NCBI GenBank assembly: GCA_001464385.1
Contig: LNFB01000209.1
Location: forward strand, 1 to 47,416
DNA: 47,416 nt
Source: Deltaproteobacteria bacterium Ga0077550
GTDB taxonomy: Bacteria > Myxococcota_A > Polyangia > Nannocystales > Nannocystaceae
Reading direction: 5' to 3'
Positions 7,137 to 17,418 of this stretch are shown piece after piece (the first letter of the stretch is position 1; every line of letters begins with the position of its first letter). The position numbers and the translations under genes are program-made. The notes below the pieces were generated by a model. It was not told where the DNA came from. It made no database searches and saw only the letters and a list, made by a program, of their open reading frames with translations.

Positions 7137-8531
7137 GTGTCCGGCCCCAGGTTCGCGCGACTGCACCGCCGCTTCGCGCCGCGCGCCCTGAGGGGCGTGC
7201 TGTGCGGACTGGCCCTCCTCGGGGCGTGCGCGACGAAGGGCGGCACGGGCGCGGCACCGCCGGCGACGCCCGAACCCGCCGCGTCTGCACCGACCGACGA
7301 GCCGATCGCCGTCGCGCCGACGCCCGCCAACCCCGACGCGATCGACGAGGCCACCGCCCGCGAGGAGGCCGGCAGAATTCTGCAGGCCGTCGCCCGCGCG
7401 CGGAACCTCGAGGTGCGGGGCGAGGTCACGGTCGAGGTGATCGACAAGCCGGGAATCCGCGCCTTCGCCAAGGCGTCGATGTACGAGCACACGACGAAGG
7501 CCCAGATGCAGCTGCTCGGCCGCATCGAGGGCGCGTTGGGCGTGATCCCGCCGGGGCTCGATCCCGAGGCCGTGATCCTCGATCTGCTCGAGCAGGGCGT
7601 GCTCGGGCTCTACGACCCCAAGAAGAAGACCCTTTTCATCGGCGACTTCGTTTCGAAGGGCATGCTCAGCATGGTCGTCGGCCACGAGATCGCGCATGGG
7701 CTCCAGGACATGTACTTCGACCTCGCCAAGCTGCAGGAGCCGATCCTGCACCGCAGCGACGCCGAGTCGGCCCGACGCTTCCTCATCGAGGGCGAGGCCC
7801 AGGCCGCGTACCTGACGTGGGTCAGCGGCGAGGGTGGTGTGGCGAGCATCGACGACGGGGTCCTCGACGCGATGGGCAACCAGGTGCTGCAGCTCGCCGG
7901 GCTCGCGTCGCCCTTCCCCGTGCTCGCGCGCTCGCTGCAGATGCCCTACGCCGACGGCACCGCGACCGTGCTTCGGCTCGTGCAGCGTAAGGGATGGGGC
8001 GCCATCGACGATCTGTACCGGGCCCTGCCCGAGAGCACCGAGCAGATGCTGCACCTCGACAAGCTGCTCGCGCGCGAGCTCCCGATCCCGATCGCGCTCG
8101 ACGCGGCGGCGCTCGAGCCCCTGTTCGCGCCCGAGGGTCTGCGCCGGGCGTGGCACGACGATCTGGGCGAGGCCGCGCTGTTGGCCATGCTCGCCGAGGT
8201 CGACGATCCGCGGCCGGCCCGGCGCGCGGCCGCGGGCTGGGGCGGCGATCACTTCATCGCGTTCGAGTCGACCGACGCCGCCGGCACCACGACCGCGACG
8301 CTCGTCGCCGCGGCCACCACGTGGGACACGGCGCAGGATGCCCGCGAGTTCGCCGAGGCCTTCGGTCGCTATCTCGGGGAACACGGCGCCCGCAGCCACG
8401 TGATCGAGCGTAGGGATCGCGACGTCGTGTTCGCGGTCGGCATCCCCCGCGGCCTCGATCGCGAGGCCGTGCGCGGCGCCCTGTGGAAGGCGACGCGCGT
8501 CGGCAAGGCCGCGCGCACGGTGAAGTCATGA
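7137..8531 (+). CDS. Lipoprotein with HExxH metallopeptidase motif
   Basis: 464 residues from a GTG at 7137; this start gives a lipoprotein signal ending ALLGAC. An Ala/Pro-rich stretch of about 35 residues follows, then a domain with a zinc-peptidase motif VVGHEIAHGLQD (His183, Glu184, His187). A downstream acidic motif IEGEAQAAYL (Glu218 or Glu220) is a likely third metal ligand, the layout of gluzincins. The C-terminal third (GGDHFIAFESTDAAG) looks like a separate beta-rich domain. I do not recognise a named family. Its stop overlaps the next start by ATGA, so it is the first gene of the MoxR/vWA operon. Possible roles are processing of envelope proteins or a non-catalytic scaffold. Confidence 0.8.
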   Translation: MSGPRFARLHRRFAPRALRGVLCGLALLGACATKGGTGAAPPATPEPAASAPTDEPIAVAPTPANPDAIDEATAREEAGRILQAVARARNLEVRGEVTVEVIDKPGIRAFAKASMYEHTTKAQMQLLGRIEGALGVIPPGLDPEAVILDLLEQGVLGLYDPKKKTLFIGDFVSKGMLSMVVGHEIAHGLQDMYFDLAKLQEPILHRSDAESARRFLIEGEAQAAYLTWVSGEGGVASIDDGVLDAMGNQVLQLAGLASPFPVLARSLQMPYADGTATVLRLVQRKGWGAIDDLYRALPESTEQMLHLDKLLARELPIPIALDAAALEPLFAPEGLRRAWHDDLGEAALLAMLAEVDDPRPARRAAAGWGGDHFIAFESTDAAGTTTATLVAAATTWDTAQDAREFAEAFGRYLGEHGARSHVIERRDRDVVFAVGIPRGLDREAVRGALWKATRVGKAARTVKS

Positions 8532-10549
8532 CCCACGCCCCCGCGACCCCGGCGCTCGAGCGCCTCCTCGCCGCCGCGGTACGTCGGGCCCGGCTCGCCG
8601 ACGCGACCTGGGCGCTGGGCCGCGTCGCGCTGCCGGCCGCGATGGTCCTCGCGGCGATCCTCCTCGTCGCGATCCGCCGGTTCGGCGCGCCGCCCTCGGC
8701 GCTGTGGATCTGCGCGGCGCCGCTGCCGGCCGCGCTGCTGTGGGCGGCCCTGCGGCCCCACGCGATCCGCCGCGTCGCGCGGCGCCTCGACGCCCACTTC
8801 GGCCTCGACGATCAGCTCGGGGCGGCGCTCGAGTTCGCCGCGCCCAAGCCCGGCTGCGATCCACGCACCGCGGCGATCATCACCCTCGTCCAGCAGCGCG
8901 CGGATGCCCTCGCGCAGACCCTCGATCCCGCGCCGGCGATCCCGGTGAAGGTCCCGCCGCCCCGCGCGATCGATGCGATCGCGCCGGCGCTGGTCGCCCT
9001 GGCATGGTTCGTCCCGCCGACGCGCGCCGAGGTGATCGAGCCGTCGTTCGGCGCGGTGCTCCTCGAGCCCATGGCCCAGGCCTCCGCGCGCGCCGGCCTC
9101 GATCTCGCCCTCGCCGGGCCGCTGCGGCAGAGCCTGCGCGAGCTGACGGGCCCCAAGGACGCGCCCGCGGCCGCGGCCCAGGAGATCCTCGACATCCTCG
9201 ACGCCCTCGAGCGCGGCGAGCTCGATCGGGCCCTCGCCCTCGAGCGGCTCGAGGAGCTCGAACGCGAGATCGCCGAGGCCGACGCCGAGCTCGACAGCGA
9301 GCTCCGCGAAGATCCGGCCCTGCTCGCCGAGGCCCTCGAGGAGCTCGGCGACGCGCTGCAGGAGGAGGAGCTCACCACCAAGGCCGGCGACGCCCTCGAC
9401 GCGGGCGATGGCGAGACGGCCGAGGCCGCGCTCGCCGAGGCCGGTGAGCAGGCCGAGGCCGACGCCGCCGCGGATCAACAGATGCAGCGCGCCCTCGCCG
9501 AGGCCGAGCGCAAGCTGGCCAAGCAGGCCGACGAGCGCGAGTCGAGCGAGACCGCCAAGCAGCTCGACGAGGCCGAGCGACGCCTGCGTCGCGAGGAGCA
9601 GAAGAAGCCCGAGGATCCCGAGGCCGCCGCCGAGCACGAGCGCCGCCTCAAGCAGCAGAAGGACAAGGTCGAGCAGCTGAAGCGCCAGCACGAGCGCGAG
9701 CTCGCGGCGCAGAAGAAGGTCGAGGAGCTGCGGCGCAACGCCCAGCAGGCCGCGCAGAGCAAGGCCGGCAGCGCCGAGCGCAAGCGTCAGCTCGAGAAGC
9801 TCGGCCGCGGCATGAAGGAGGCCTCGCGCACCGCGAGCTCGTCGCAGCGCATGCAGGGGGCCCAGGACGCGATCGAGGAGGCCAAGACCTTCGTGCGTCG
9901 CTCCGGGCAGTCGGGCGCCGGCGAGGACAAGCGCCGCGAGCAGTTCCGCAAGTTCGACAAGGCCGCCAAGGGCGAAGGCAAGCAGGACGGCAAGGACGGC
10001 AAGGGCAAGGGCGGCAAGGGCAAGTCCACGCTGCTCGTCGAGGGCGAGGTCGGCGAGGGCAAGGCCATGGGCCAGATGCCCGGCGACGGCCAGGGCGACG
10101 GCGAAGGTCAGGGCCAAGACGGCCAGGGCCAAGACGGACAGGGCCAGCAGGGTCAGGGCCAGCAGGGTCAGGGCGAGGGCCAGGGCCAAGACGGCCAGGG
10201 CGACGGCGAGGGCGAGGGTCAGGACGGCGACGGCCAGGGCAACGGGACCAACCCGAGCGGCGCGTCCGGCAGCGACGGCATCGGCGAGGGCTCGCAGGAC
10301 CCGCTGGGCGATCCGAGCAAGATGGCCGCCGGGGCCAAGGACGTCCGCGTCAACGCCCGCCGCGGCCGCGGCGTCAGCAAGGCCGAGATCCTGAAGGACG
10401 CCAGCCAGCACGGCTTCGCCACCGAGCCGTACCGCAAGACCTACGAGAAGTACCGCGACCACGCGCAGAGCACCCTCGACTCCGAGGCGTTCCCGGCGGC
10501 GCAGCGCCGCCTGGTCAAGCGCTACTACCAGATGATTCAGGGCCGATGA
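8528..10549 (+). CDS. DUF4175-like membrane protein with long coiled coil and Gly/Gln-rich tail
   Basis: 673 residues; the ATG at 8528 overlaps the previous stop. Two N-terminal membrane segments lie at about 27-47 (VALPAAMVLAAILLVAI) and 52-72, followed by a short motif region (RRVARRLDAHFGLDDQLGAALEF) like that of DUF4175 proteins. A third hydrophobic stretch lies near 155-170. Residues about 210-480 are a very charged, Glu/Ala/Lys/Arg-rich coiled coil. After it comes a GQGQDGQGQQ low-complexity tail (about 520-575), then a conserved-looking C-terminus (RVNARRGRGVSKAEIL ... YRKTYEKYRDHAQ). DUF4175 proteins have no proven function. The position before MoxR and three vWA genes suggests an envelope anchor or substrate for that chaperone-like system. 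Confidence 0.8.
   Translation: MTHAPATPALERLLAAAVRRARLADATWALGRVALPAAMVLAAILLVAIRRFGAPPSALWICAAPLPAALLWAALRPHAIRRVARRLDAHFGLDDQLGAALEFAAPKPGCDPRTAAIITLVQQRADALAQTLDPAPAIPVKVPPPRAIDAIAPALVALAWFVPPTRAEVIEPSFGAVLLEPMAQASARAGLDLALAGPLRQSLRELTGPKDAPAAAAQEILDILDALERGELDRALALERLEELEREIAEADAELDSELREDPALLAEALEELGDALQEEELTTKAGDALDAGDGETAEAALAEAGEQAEADAAADQQMQRALAEAERKLAKQADERESSETAKQLDEAERRLRREEQKKPEDPEAAAEHERRLKQQKDKVEQLKRQHERELAAQKKVEELRRNAQQAAQSKAGSAERKRQLEKLGRGMKEASRTASSSQRMQGAQDAIEEAKTFVRRSGQSGAGEDKRREQFRKFDKAAKGEGKQDGKDGKGKGGKGKSTLLVEGEVGEGKAMGQMPGDGQGDGEGQGQDGQGQDGQGQQGQGQQGQGEGQGQDGQGDGEGEGQDGDGQGNGTNPSGASGSDGIGEGSQDPLGDPSKMAAGAKDVRVNARRGRGVSKAEILKDASQHGFATEPYRKTYEKYRDHAQSTLDSEAFPAAQRRLVKRYYQMIQGR
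10090..10245 (+). repeat. Degenerate GGCCAGGGC-type repeats encoding Gly/Gln/Asp tail
   Basis: Imperfect copies of GGCCAAGACGGCCAGGGC and GGTCAGGGCCAGCAG run through this stretch in frame with the DUF4175-like gene. They encode (Gly-Gln/Asp)n low complexity, probably a flexible linker. Confidence 0.75.
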
Positions 10550-10599
10550 TCCAGGGCCGCTAGACCAGGCCGCCCCCGCGCTCCCACCCAAGAAGGCCG

Positions 10600-11616
<1,017 letters not shown>

Positions 11617-11626
11617 GAACCCCCGA

Positions 11627-12556
11627 GTGGCCCTGCGACAACGAGCGGCGACGACCGCACGCGCCGGCGACGACGACGTGGTCTTCGACGAGGCGTTCCT
11701 CGCCAAGCTCGAGCTGCTCCACGTCATCGCGCGCCGGCTGTTCCGCGGGCGCCAGCGGGCCGAGCGCAAGACCCGGAAGATCGGCTCGGGCCTCGAGTTC
11801 GCCGATCACCGCGAGTACTCGCCGGGCGACGACATCCGCTACATCGACTGGACGGCGTGGATCCGCCTGCGCCACCGGCTGATCCGCCTCTACGAGGAGG
11901 ACGAGGATCTGCCGATCCGCATCGTCGTCGACGTCAGCGACTCGATGTCGACGCGCGGCCGGGCCAAGCTCCGCTACGCGCGGCAGGTCGCCGCCGCGCT
12001 GGCGTACGTGGGCCTCGCCAACCTCGATCGCGTGGGCCTGTCGTGCATCAGCGGCACCACGTTCGAGACGCTGCCGGCCGTGCGCGGCAAGGGCCGCATC
12101 TTCAAGGTCTTCGACTTCCTGCGCACGACCAAGTCCGGCGGGGCCACCGATCTGCGCGGCGGGCTGTCGCGCGTCGCGGCGCAGAGCAGCCAACCGGGCT
12201 TGACCGTCGTCATCAGCGACTTCTACGACATGCAGGCCTTCGAGGGGCTGAACCTGCTGCGGTTCCGTCGCCATGATCCGGTCGCGATCCAGGTCATCGA
12301 TCCGATCGAGGCCGACCCGCGCGGCACCGGCCTGCGCGGCGACGTGATGGTCGTCGACTGCGAGGGTGGATCGTCGCGGGAGGTCACCGTCACCGCGAAG
12401 ACCCTCGACGCCTTCGCGGCCGCGCACGAGAAATTCTGCGGCGCGCTCGAGAGCAGCTGCCGCTCGCGCGGCATCCACTACGTCCGCGCGAACATCGACA
12501 TCCCGTTCGACGATCTGGTCCTCCGCATGTTCCGCATGGGGGGGATTCTCCTTTGA
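11627..12556 (+). CDS. DUF58 (vWA-like) protein
   Basis: 309 residues from a GTG at 11627 preceded by AGGAA at 11615-11619, which overlaps the MoxR stop. DUF58 signatures are present: REYSPGDDIRYIDW and the vWA-fold MIDAS sequence VDVSDSMS (Asp102-x-Ser104-x-Ser106). Cytoplasmic, with no membrane segment. DUF58 proteins are almost always encoded next to MoxR and are thought to be its partners. The stop codon overlaps the TTG start of the BatA-like gene (TTGA), so translation of the two is probably coupled. Confidence 0.93.
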   Translation: MALRQRAATTARAGDDDVVFDEAFLAKLELLHVIARRLFRGRQRAERKTRKIGSGLEFADHREYSPGDDIRYIDWTAWIRLRHRLIRLYEEDEDLPIRIVVDVSDSMSTRGRAKLRYARQVAAALAYVGLANLDRVGLSCISGTTFETLPAVRGKGRIFKVFDFLRTTKSGGATDLRGGLSRVAAQSSQPGLTVVISDFYDMQAFEGLNLLRFRRHDPVAIQVIDPIEADPRGTGLRGDVMVVDCEGGSSREVTVTAKTLDAFAAAHEKFCGALESSCRSRGIHYVRANIDIPFDDLVLRMFRMGGILL

Positions 12557-14547
12557 CCTTCGCCGGGATGACGCTGGCCGGCCTGCTGCCGATCGCGCTC
12601 GGTGGCGCCGCGGCGATCACCGGGCTGTACCTGCTGCGGATGCGCCGGCGACAGGTCGTGGTGCCGTTCGCGGCGCTGTGGCAGCAGGTCACGCGCGAGA
12701 GCGAGAGCCGCAAGCTGTGGCGACGTCTGCGGCGGTTGCTGTCCTGGTTGGTGCAGATCGTGGTGCTGCTGCTGATCTGTGCGGCGCTCGGCGATCCGCG
12801 GCCCGACGTGTGGCTGCGCGAGCCGACGACGCTCGCGATCGTCGTCGATCGATCCGCGAGCATGTCGGGGCCCACCGCCGACGGCGGCACGCGCCTCGAC
12901 GCCGCCCGCGTCCGGGCGCAGCAGGAGGTCGCGGCCCTGGGGCCTGCGGACCAGGCCGTGATCATCGCCGCCGGCGAGGAGGTCGGGGTCGTCTCGCCGC
13001 GCTCGGGCGACGTCGCGGCGCTCTCGGCCGCGCTCGCGACGATCGAGCCCAGCCACGGCGAGGCCGATCTGGCGCGTGCCCTCGCGCTGGCCGAGCACGT
13101 CGTCGCCGACGCGAGCGGCCCGCGGGTGTTGGTGCTCACCGACGGCGCCCTCGACGACGGCGGCATGGCGGCGCTCGACCGCTGCACCGGCGGCGCGGTG
13201 CCCTGCCAGCTCGTCGTCGTCGACGGCGTCACCGACAACCTCGCGATCACGGCCTTCGCCGCGCGGCGCTACCCCAACGCGCGCGACAAGGTCGAGGTCC
13301 TCGCGGAGGTGAAGAACCTCGGCGACACGCCGGCGGTCGTCGAGCTCGACGTCGAGGCCGACGGCGTCAGCGTGGGTCGACGGCGCCTCGAGCTCGTGCC
13401 CGGACAATCCAAGCGCGAGGCCCTCGGCGATCTCGAGGCCGCGCGCGCCCGCTTCGTCGCCCACCTGCGCGTGGTCGAGGATCCCGCGCCCGGCCTGTCG
13501 ACGGAGCTCGGGCCCAGCTTCGACGACGTCGCCTACGCCGTGGTGCCGCCCCTGTCGCCGCTGTCGGTCACGGTCGTCACCGAGGGCACCGATCTGTTCC
13601 TCGAGGCCGCGCTGCTCACCCAGGGCGACCACGTCGAGCTCACCGGGGTCACGCCCGAGCAGGCGCGCGCCGGCCACGACGCGCTGCGCGAGGCCGACGT
13701 GGTGGTCTTCGATGTCGCCGCCGAAGCACTGCCGGCCGCGCTGCCCGAGGCCCACGTCCTGGTCTTCGACCCCCACCGCAACGATCCGTCGCCCTGCCCC
13801 ATCGCCAAGCGCACCGACATCAAGCGGCCGTTCCTCACCGAGCAGCTCCGCGATCACCCGGTGCTCGCGAACGTGGTGCTGAAGGACGTCAACATCACGC
13901 GGGGCACGACCTTCGCGCTCGAGCCCGGCGATCAGGCCCTGGTGCGCTCGCTGGGCGAGCCGATCATCGTGCTGCGCGAGCGCGGTGACCATGGGCTCGT
14001 CGCGGTCGGCTTCGATCCGCGGCAGAGCGACCTGCCGCTGCGCGTCGCCTTCCCGGTGTTCATCGACAACGTGCTGCGGTACTTCGAGCAGCGCGAGCCG
14101 GGGTTCGTCGCCTCGATCGCCCTCGGCAGCAGCCGCGAGCTGGCGCTGGCCGACCTCGGCGTCGCCACCGAGGGCGTCTCGCGGGTGCGCGTGCACGCCC
14201 CCGACGGCACGGTGCGCGAGCAGCCCGTCGAAGACGGCCGCATCCGTCTGCGCGCGCTGCTGCCGGGCTTCTACGAGATCGACCCGTTGGGCGGGGTCGC
14301 CGGTGACCCGGGCGGGGGCACCGACGACGCGGTGGCCACCGTCGCCGAGCTCGCGGTCAACCAGACCGGCAGCGCCGCGGGCGACCTGCACTCCCGCCTG
14401 GCCGACGTCGATCCCGCGGTGATGGCCGGCGAGGCGCCGACGCCCGCGCCCGTCGCCCAGGGTCCGCTGTGGACCGCGATCCTCCTGCTCGCCGCGGCGA
14501 TCGTCGTGCTCGAGTGGGCGAGCTACCACCGGAGGATCACCGTATGA
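12553..14547 (+). CDS. BatA-like membrane protein with vWA domain
   Basis: 664 residues from a TTG at 12553 that overlaps the DUF58 stop; an ATG five codons later (12568) is the alternative. The N-terminus matches the BatA/aerotolerance regulator head: a membrane helix (LLPIALGGAAAITGLYLL), basic LRMRRRQVVVPFAALW, and a second helix (LLSWLVQIVVLLLICAALG). The vWA domain has an intact MIDAS start, VDRSASMSG (Asp99-x-Ser101-x-Ser103). Beta-rich domains fill the middle, and a C-terminal helix (LWTAILLLAAAIVVLEWAS) anchors the protein again. The vWA part is expected outside the membrane. The stop overlaps the next ATG (ATGA). Confidence 0.9.
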   Translation: MTFAGMTLAGLLPIALGGAAAITGLYLLRMRRRQVVVPFAALWQQVTRESESRKLWRRLRRLLSWLVQIVVLLLICAALGDPRPDVWLREPTTLAIVVDRSASMSGPTADGGTRLDAARVRAQQEVAALGPADQAVIIAAGEEVGVVSPRSGDVAALSAALATIEPSHGEADLARALALAEHVVADASGPRVLVLTDGALDDGGMAALDRCTGGAVPCQLVVVDGVTDNLAITAFAARRYPNARDKVEVLAEVKNLGDTPAVVELDVEADGVSVGRRRLELVPGQSKREALGDLEAARARFVAHLRVVEDPAPGLSTELGPSFDDVAYAVVPPLSPLSVTVVTEGTDLFLEAALLTQGDHVELTGVTPEQARAGHDALREADVVVFDVAAEALPAALPEAHVLVFDPHRNDPSPCPIAKRTDIKRPFLTEQLRDHPVLANVVLKDVNITRGTTFALEPGDQALVRSLGEPIIVLRERGDHGLVAVGFDPRQSDLPLRVAFPVFIDNVLRYFEQREPGFVASIALGSSRELALADLGVATEGVSRVRVHAPDGTVREQPVEDGRIRLRALLPGFYEIDPLGGVAGDPGGGTDDAVATVAELAVNQTGSAAGDLHSRLADVDPAVMAGEAPTPAPVAQGPLWTAILLLAAAIVVLEWASYHRRITV

Positions 14548-17372
14548 GCGCCCCGCGGGAGCGGACCTTCTGGTTCGGCGCGCTGGCACTCGCCGCGGGC
14601 GTCGGCGTGGCGGCGTTCCTCGCGATGACGATGCCCGCGCCCGCGCCGTGGGCGGTGCGGATCCCCGCCGAGCTCGCCGCGCGCCTGTCGACCAGCGGCA
14701 GCGACATCGTCACGCTGGCGAAGCCCGCGGCGCTGTGGCTGGTGCCGATCGCGGCGCTGCCGTTCTTCGTGGTGATCGTGCTGCGATCGCTGGTGGACGC
14801 GCCCCGCTGGCAGCTCGGCCTGCAGCTGCTGCTGCGCACCGCCGCGCTGATGGCCGTCGCGCTGGCGCTGACGATGCCGAGCCTCGAGAGCCCGATCCGC
14901 GGCAAGACCGTCGTGTTCGTCGTCGACACCTCGGCGAGCGTCGACGCCTCGCAGCTCGCGAAGGCCCGCGAGCTGCTCGCGGTGGCCCTCGAGCAGCGGC
15001 GCAGCGAGGCGGCGGCCGACGTCGATCGCGACGACCGCACGCGCATCGGCCTGGTCACCTACGGCGCGCGCTCGACCGTGCAGCGGGTGCCCGACGACGC
15101 CGATCCCGAGGCGCTCGTCCAGCCCAGCGTCGGCGACGACGGGCTCGCCAGCGATCACGCCGGCGCACTGCGCTTGGCCGCCGCGCTGGTCGATCCGCAG
15201 ACCGAGGGCCGCATCGTGCTGGTCACCGACGCGGCCGGCAGCGCGGTCGAGCGCGAGGACCTCGCCGGAGCCGCCCGCGAGCTCGAGGCGGCCGGCGTCG
15301 CGGTGCACACCCGCTCGTTCCCGCCGTCGGCGCGGGCCGACGTCGCGGTCGAGGCCGTGCACCTGCCCAAGGAGCTGCGCGTCGGCCAGAGCTTCGACGT
15401 GGCGATCGATCTGTGGTCGACGAAGGCGCACTCGCTGGTGCTGCGACTCGAGCAGAACGGCGAGCCCAACGCGCTGCAGGCCGAGACCACGGTCGAGGTC
15501 GGGGTCGGCCGCACGCAGGTGAAGATGCCGGCGCGCACGACCAAGCCGGGCCCGGTGGTGTTCACGGCGACGCTCGACACGGCCGCGCTGCCGGAGACGG
15601 ACAACCGCATGGCCGGCAACGATCGGGTCGCGGTCGCCGGCGACGTCCAGGGCCGCCCGCGCGTGCTGCTGGCCTCGTCCGACGGCGGCGGTCCGCTGGC
15701 TTCGGCCCTGCGCGCCGATCACCTCGACGTCGAGACCATCGGCCCCGGCGCCGTGCCGACCACCGCCGATGCGCTGCGCGCCTACGACCTCGTGATGTTC
15801 TCGGACATCGGCGCGCGCACCGTGCCTGCGGCGGCCCAGCGCGCCGTCGAGGAATACGTCGACCGCCACGGCGGCGGCTTCGTGATGGTCGGCGGCGAGA
15901 ACTCCTACGGCGTCGGCGGCTGGGGCGGCACGCCGATCGAGCACACGCTGCCGGTGCGGTTCGACGGCGAGCGGCAGCGCGAGCAGCCCAAGCTCGCGCT
16001 GGTGCTGGTCATCGACAAGAGCGGCTCGATGAGCAGCGAGGACCGCCTCGATCTGGTGAAGGAGGCCGCGCGCGCCACCGCGACGACCCTCGAGCCCACC
16101 GACCAGCTCGGCGTCATCGCCTTCGACTCGCGCCCCCACGTACTGGTCCGCCTGCAGAAGTCGAGCAACCGGATGCGCATCGCTGGCGACATCCGGAGGC
16201 TCGCCGCTGGCGGTGGCACCAACGCGCTGCCCGCCCTGCGCGAGGCGTACCTGCAGCTCGCCGGCAGCAACGCCCTCATCAAGCACGTGATCCTGCTGTC
16301 GGACGGGCAGTCGCCGGAGCAGGGCGTCGACGCGCTGCTCGGCGACATGCGCGACGGCGACATCACGGTGTCGGCGGTCGGCGTCGGCGCGGGCGCGGGC
16401 AAGGACTTCCTGCGCCGGGTCGCGAGCCGCGGCCGCGGCCGCTTCTACTTCAGCCAGGACGGCACCGACGTGCCGCGGATCTTCAGCCGCGACACCAAGG
16501 AGGCCACGCGCAACGCCGTCGACGAGCGACTGCACTACGCGCGGGTGTCGAAGTCGGTGCAGGCCCTGCGCGGCATCGACTTCGCCCGGGCGCCGGGCCT
16601 GCGCGGCATCGTGCCGGTCAAGGCCAAGCCGCTGTCCGAGGTCCTGCTGCGCACGCAGGACAACGAGCCGCTGCTCGTCCGCGGCCGGCGCGGCCTGGGC
16701 CAGACCGCCGCCTTCGCGAGCGACGCGAAGGGCCGGTGGGCGGCGTCGTGGCTGGGCTGGAGCGGCTTCGGCAAGCTGTGGTCGCAGCTCGCCCGCGACA
16801 CGATGCGCCAGGGCGCGACGATGCTCGGCGGCGCGACGGTGAAGATCGTGCCGGGCGACGATCCGTCGAGCTGGAGCGTCGTCGTCGACGTCGACTCCCC
16901 CGAGGGCTTCGCCAACGACCTCGACGCGACGCTCGAGGTCCTCGATCCCGCGCTCGCCGAGGACGACCCGGCGCGCACGCGCACGCTCACCCTCGAGCTG
17001 TCGGCCCCCGGTCGCTACGAGGGCGAGCTCCACGACGTGCGCTCGGGTCAGCGCGTGCTCCGGGCCAAGCTGCACGATCGCGACGAGCCGCCGAGGCTGG
17101 TCGCCGAGGCCTCGGCGCAGGTCTCGGTGCCCTACCCGGGCGAGCTGCGGCCGTCGCAGTTCGCGTGGGATCCGACGTGGCTCGAGGATCTCGCGCTGGC
17201 CTCGCGCGAGGGCCCCATCGACGACGTCGTTTCGGTGCCCGGCGATCCGGGCGCGCGACTGCGGGCGCTGTCACTGTGGCCCCACGTGCTGCTCGCGCTC
17301 CTGTTGCCGTTGATGCTGGTGGACCTGCTGTCGCGCCGCGTGTCCCTGGGCATGCGCAAGCTCGGCGCGTGA
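14544..17372 (+). CDS. Large membrane protein with two vWA domains and a GATase1-like domain
   Basis: 942 residues from the ATG at 14544. Membrane helices lie near 9-30, 70-88 and 100-118 and at the C-terminus (LWPHVLLALLLPLMLVDLLS). The first vWA domain starts at VVFVVDTSASVD (Asp128-x-Ser130-x-Ser132). Between the two is a glutamine-amidotransferase-like fold (RPRVLLASSDGGG ... GGGFVMVGGENSYG) seen in many such envelope vWA proteins. The second vWA has VLVIDKSGSMSSED (Asp491-x-Ser493-x-Ser495). Both MIDAS motifs look intact. It is the last gene of the overlapping MoxR series; the next gene begins 46 bases later. The likely role is a metal-dependent adhesion or assembly partner of MoxR, an inference from context. 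Confidence 0.9.
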   Translation: MSAPRERTFWFGALALAAGVGVAAFLAMTMPAPAPWAVRIPAELAARLSTSGSDIVTLAKPAALWLVPIAALPFFVVIVLRSLVDAPRWQLGLQLLLRTAALMAVALALTMPSLESPIRGKTVVFVVDTSASVDASQLAKARELLAVALEQRRSEAAADVDRDDRTRIGLVTYGARSTVQRVPDDADPEALVQPSVGDDGLASDHAGALRLAAALVDPQTEGRIVLVTDAAGSAVEREDLAGAARELEAAGVAVHTRSFPPSARADVAVEAVHLPKELRVGQSFDVAIDLWSTKAHSLVLRLEQNGEPNALQAETTVEVGVGRTQVKMPARTTKPGPVVFTATLDTAALPETDNRMAGNDRVAVAGDVQGRPRVLLASSDGGGPLASALRADHLDVETIGPGAVPTTADALRAYDLVMFSDIGARTVPAAAQRAVEEYVDRHGGGFVMVGGENSYGVGGWGGTPIEHTLPVRFDGERQREQPKLALVLVIDKSGSMSSEDRLDLVKEAARATATTLEPTDQLGVIAFDSRPHVLVRLQKSSNRMRIAGDIRRLAAGGGTNALPALREAYLQLAGSNALIKHVILLSDGQSPEQGVDALLGDMRDGDITVSAVGVGAGAGKDFLRRVASRGRGRFYFSQDGTDVPRIFSRDTKEATRNAVDERLHYARVSKSVQALRGIDFARAPGLRGIVPVKAKPLSEVLLRTQDNEPLLVRGRRGLGQTAAFASDAKGRWAASWLGWSGFGKLWSQLARDTMRQGATMLGGATVKIVPGDDPSSWSVVVDVDSPEGFANDLDATLEVLDPALAEDDPARTRTLTLELSAPGRYEGELHDVRSGQRVLRAKLHDRDEPPRLVAEASAQVSVPYPGELRPSQFAWDPTWLEDLALASREGPIDDVVSVPGDPGARLRALSLWPHVLLALLLPLMLVDLLSRRVSLGMRKLGA

Positions 17373-17418
17373 CGTCCCCGCTTGTCGCTGCGACCGCGGC
17401 CATGGCAACGTTCCTGCC

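Noticed and set aside
8369..10591. Very long open frame antisense to the DUF4175-like gene (Leu/Ala/Gly-rich)
   Set aside because: It is a composition shadow of Glu/Gln/Ala-rich codons on the other strand, with no homology that I recognise; the plus-strand gene fits the operon.
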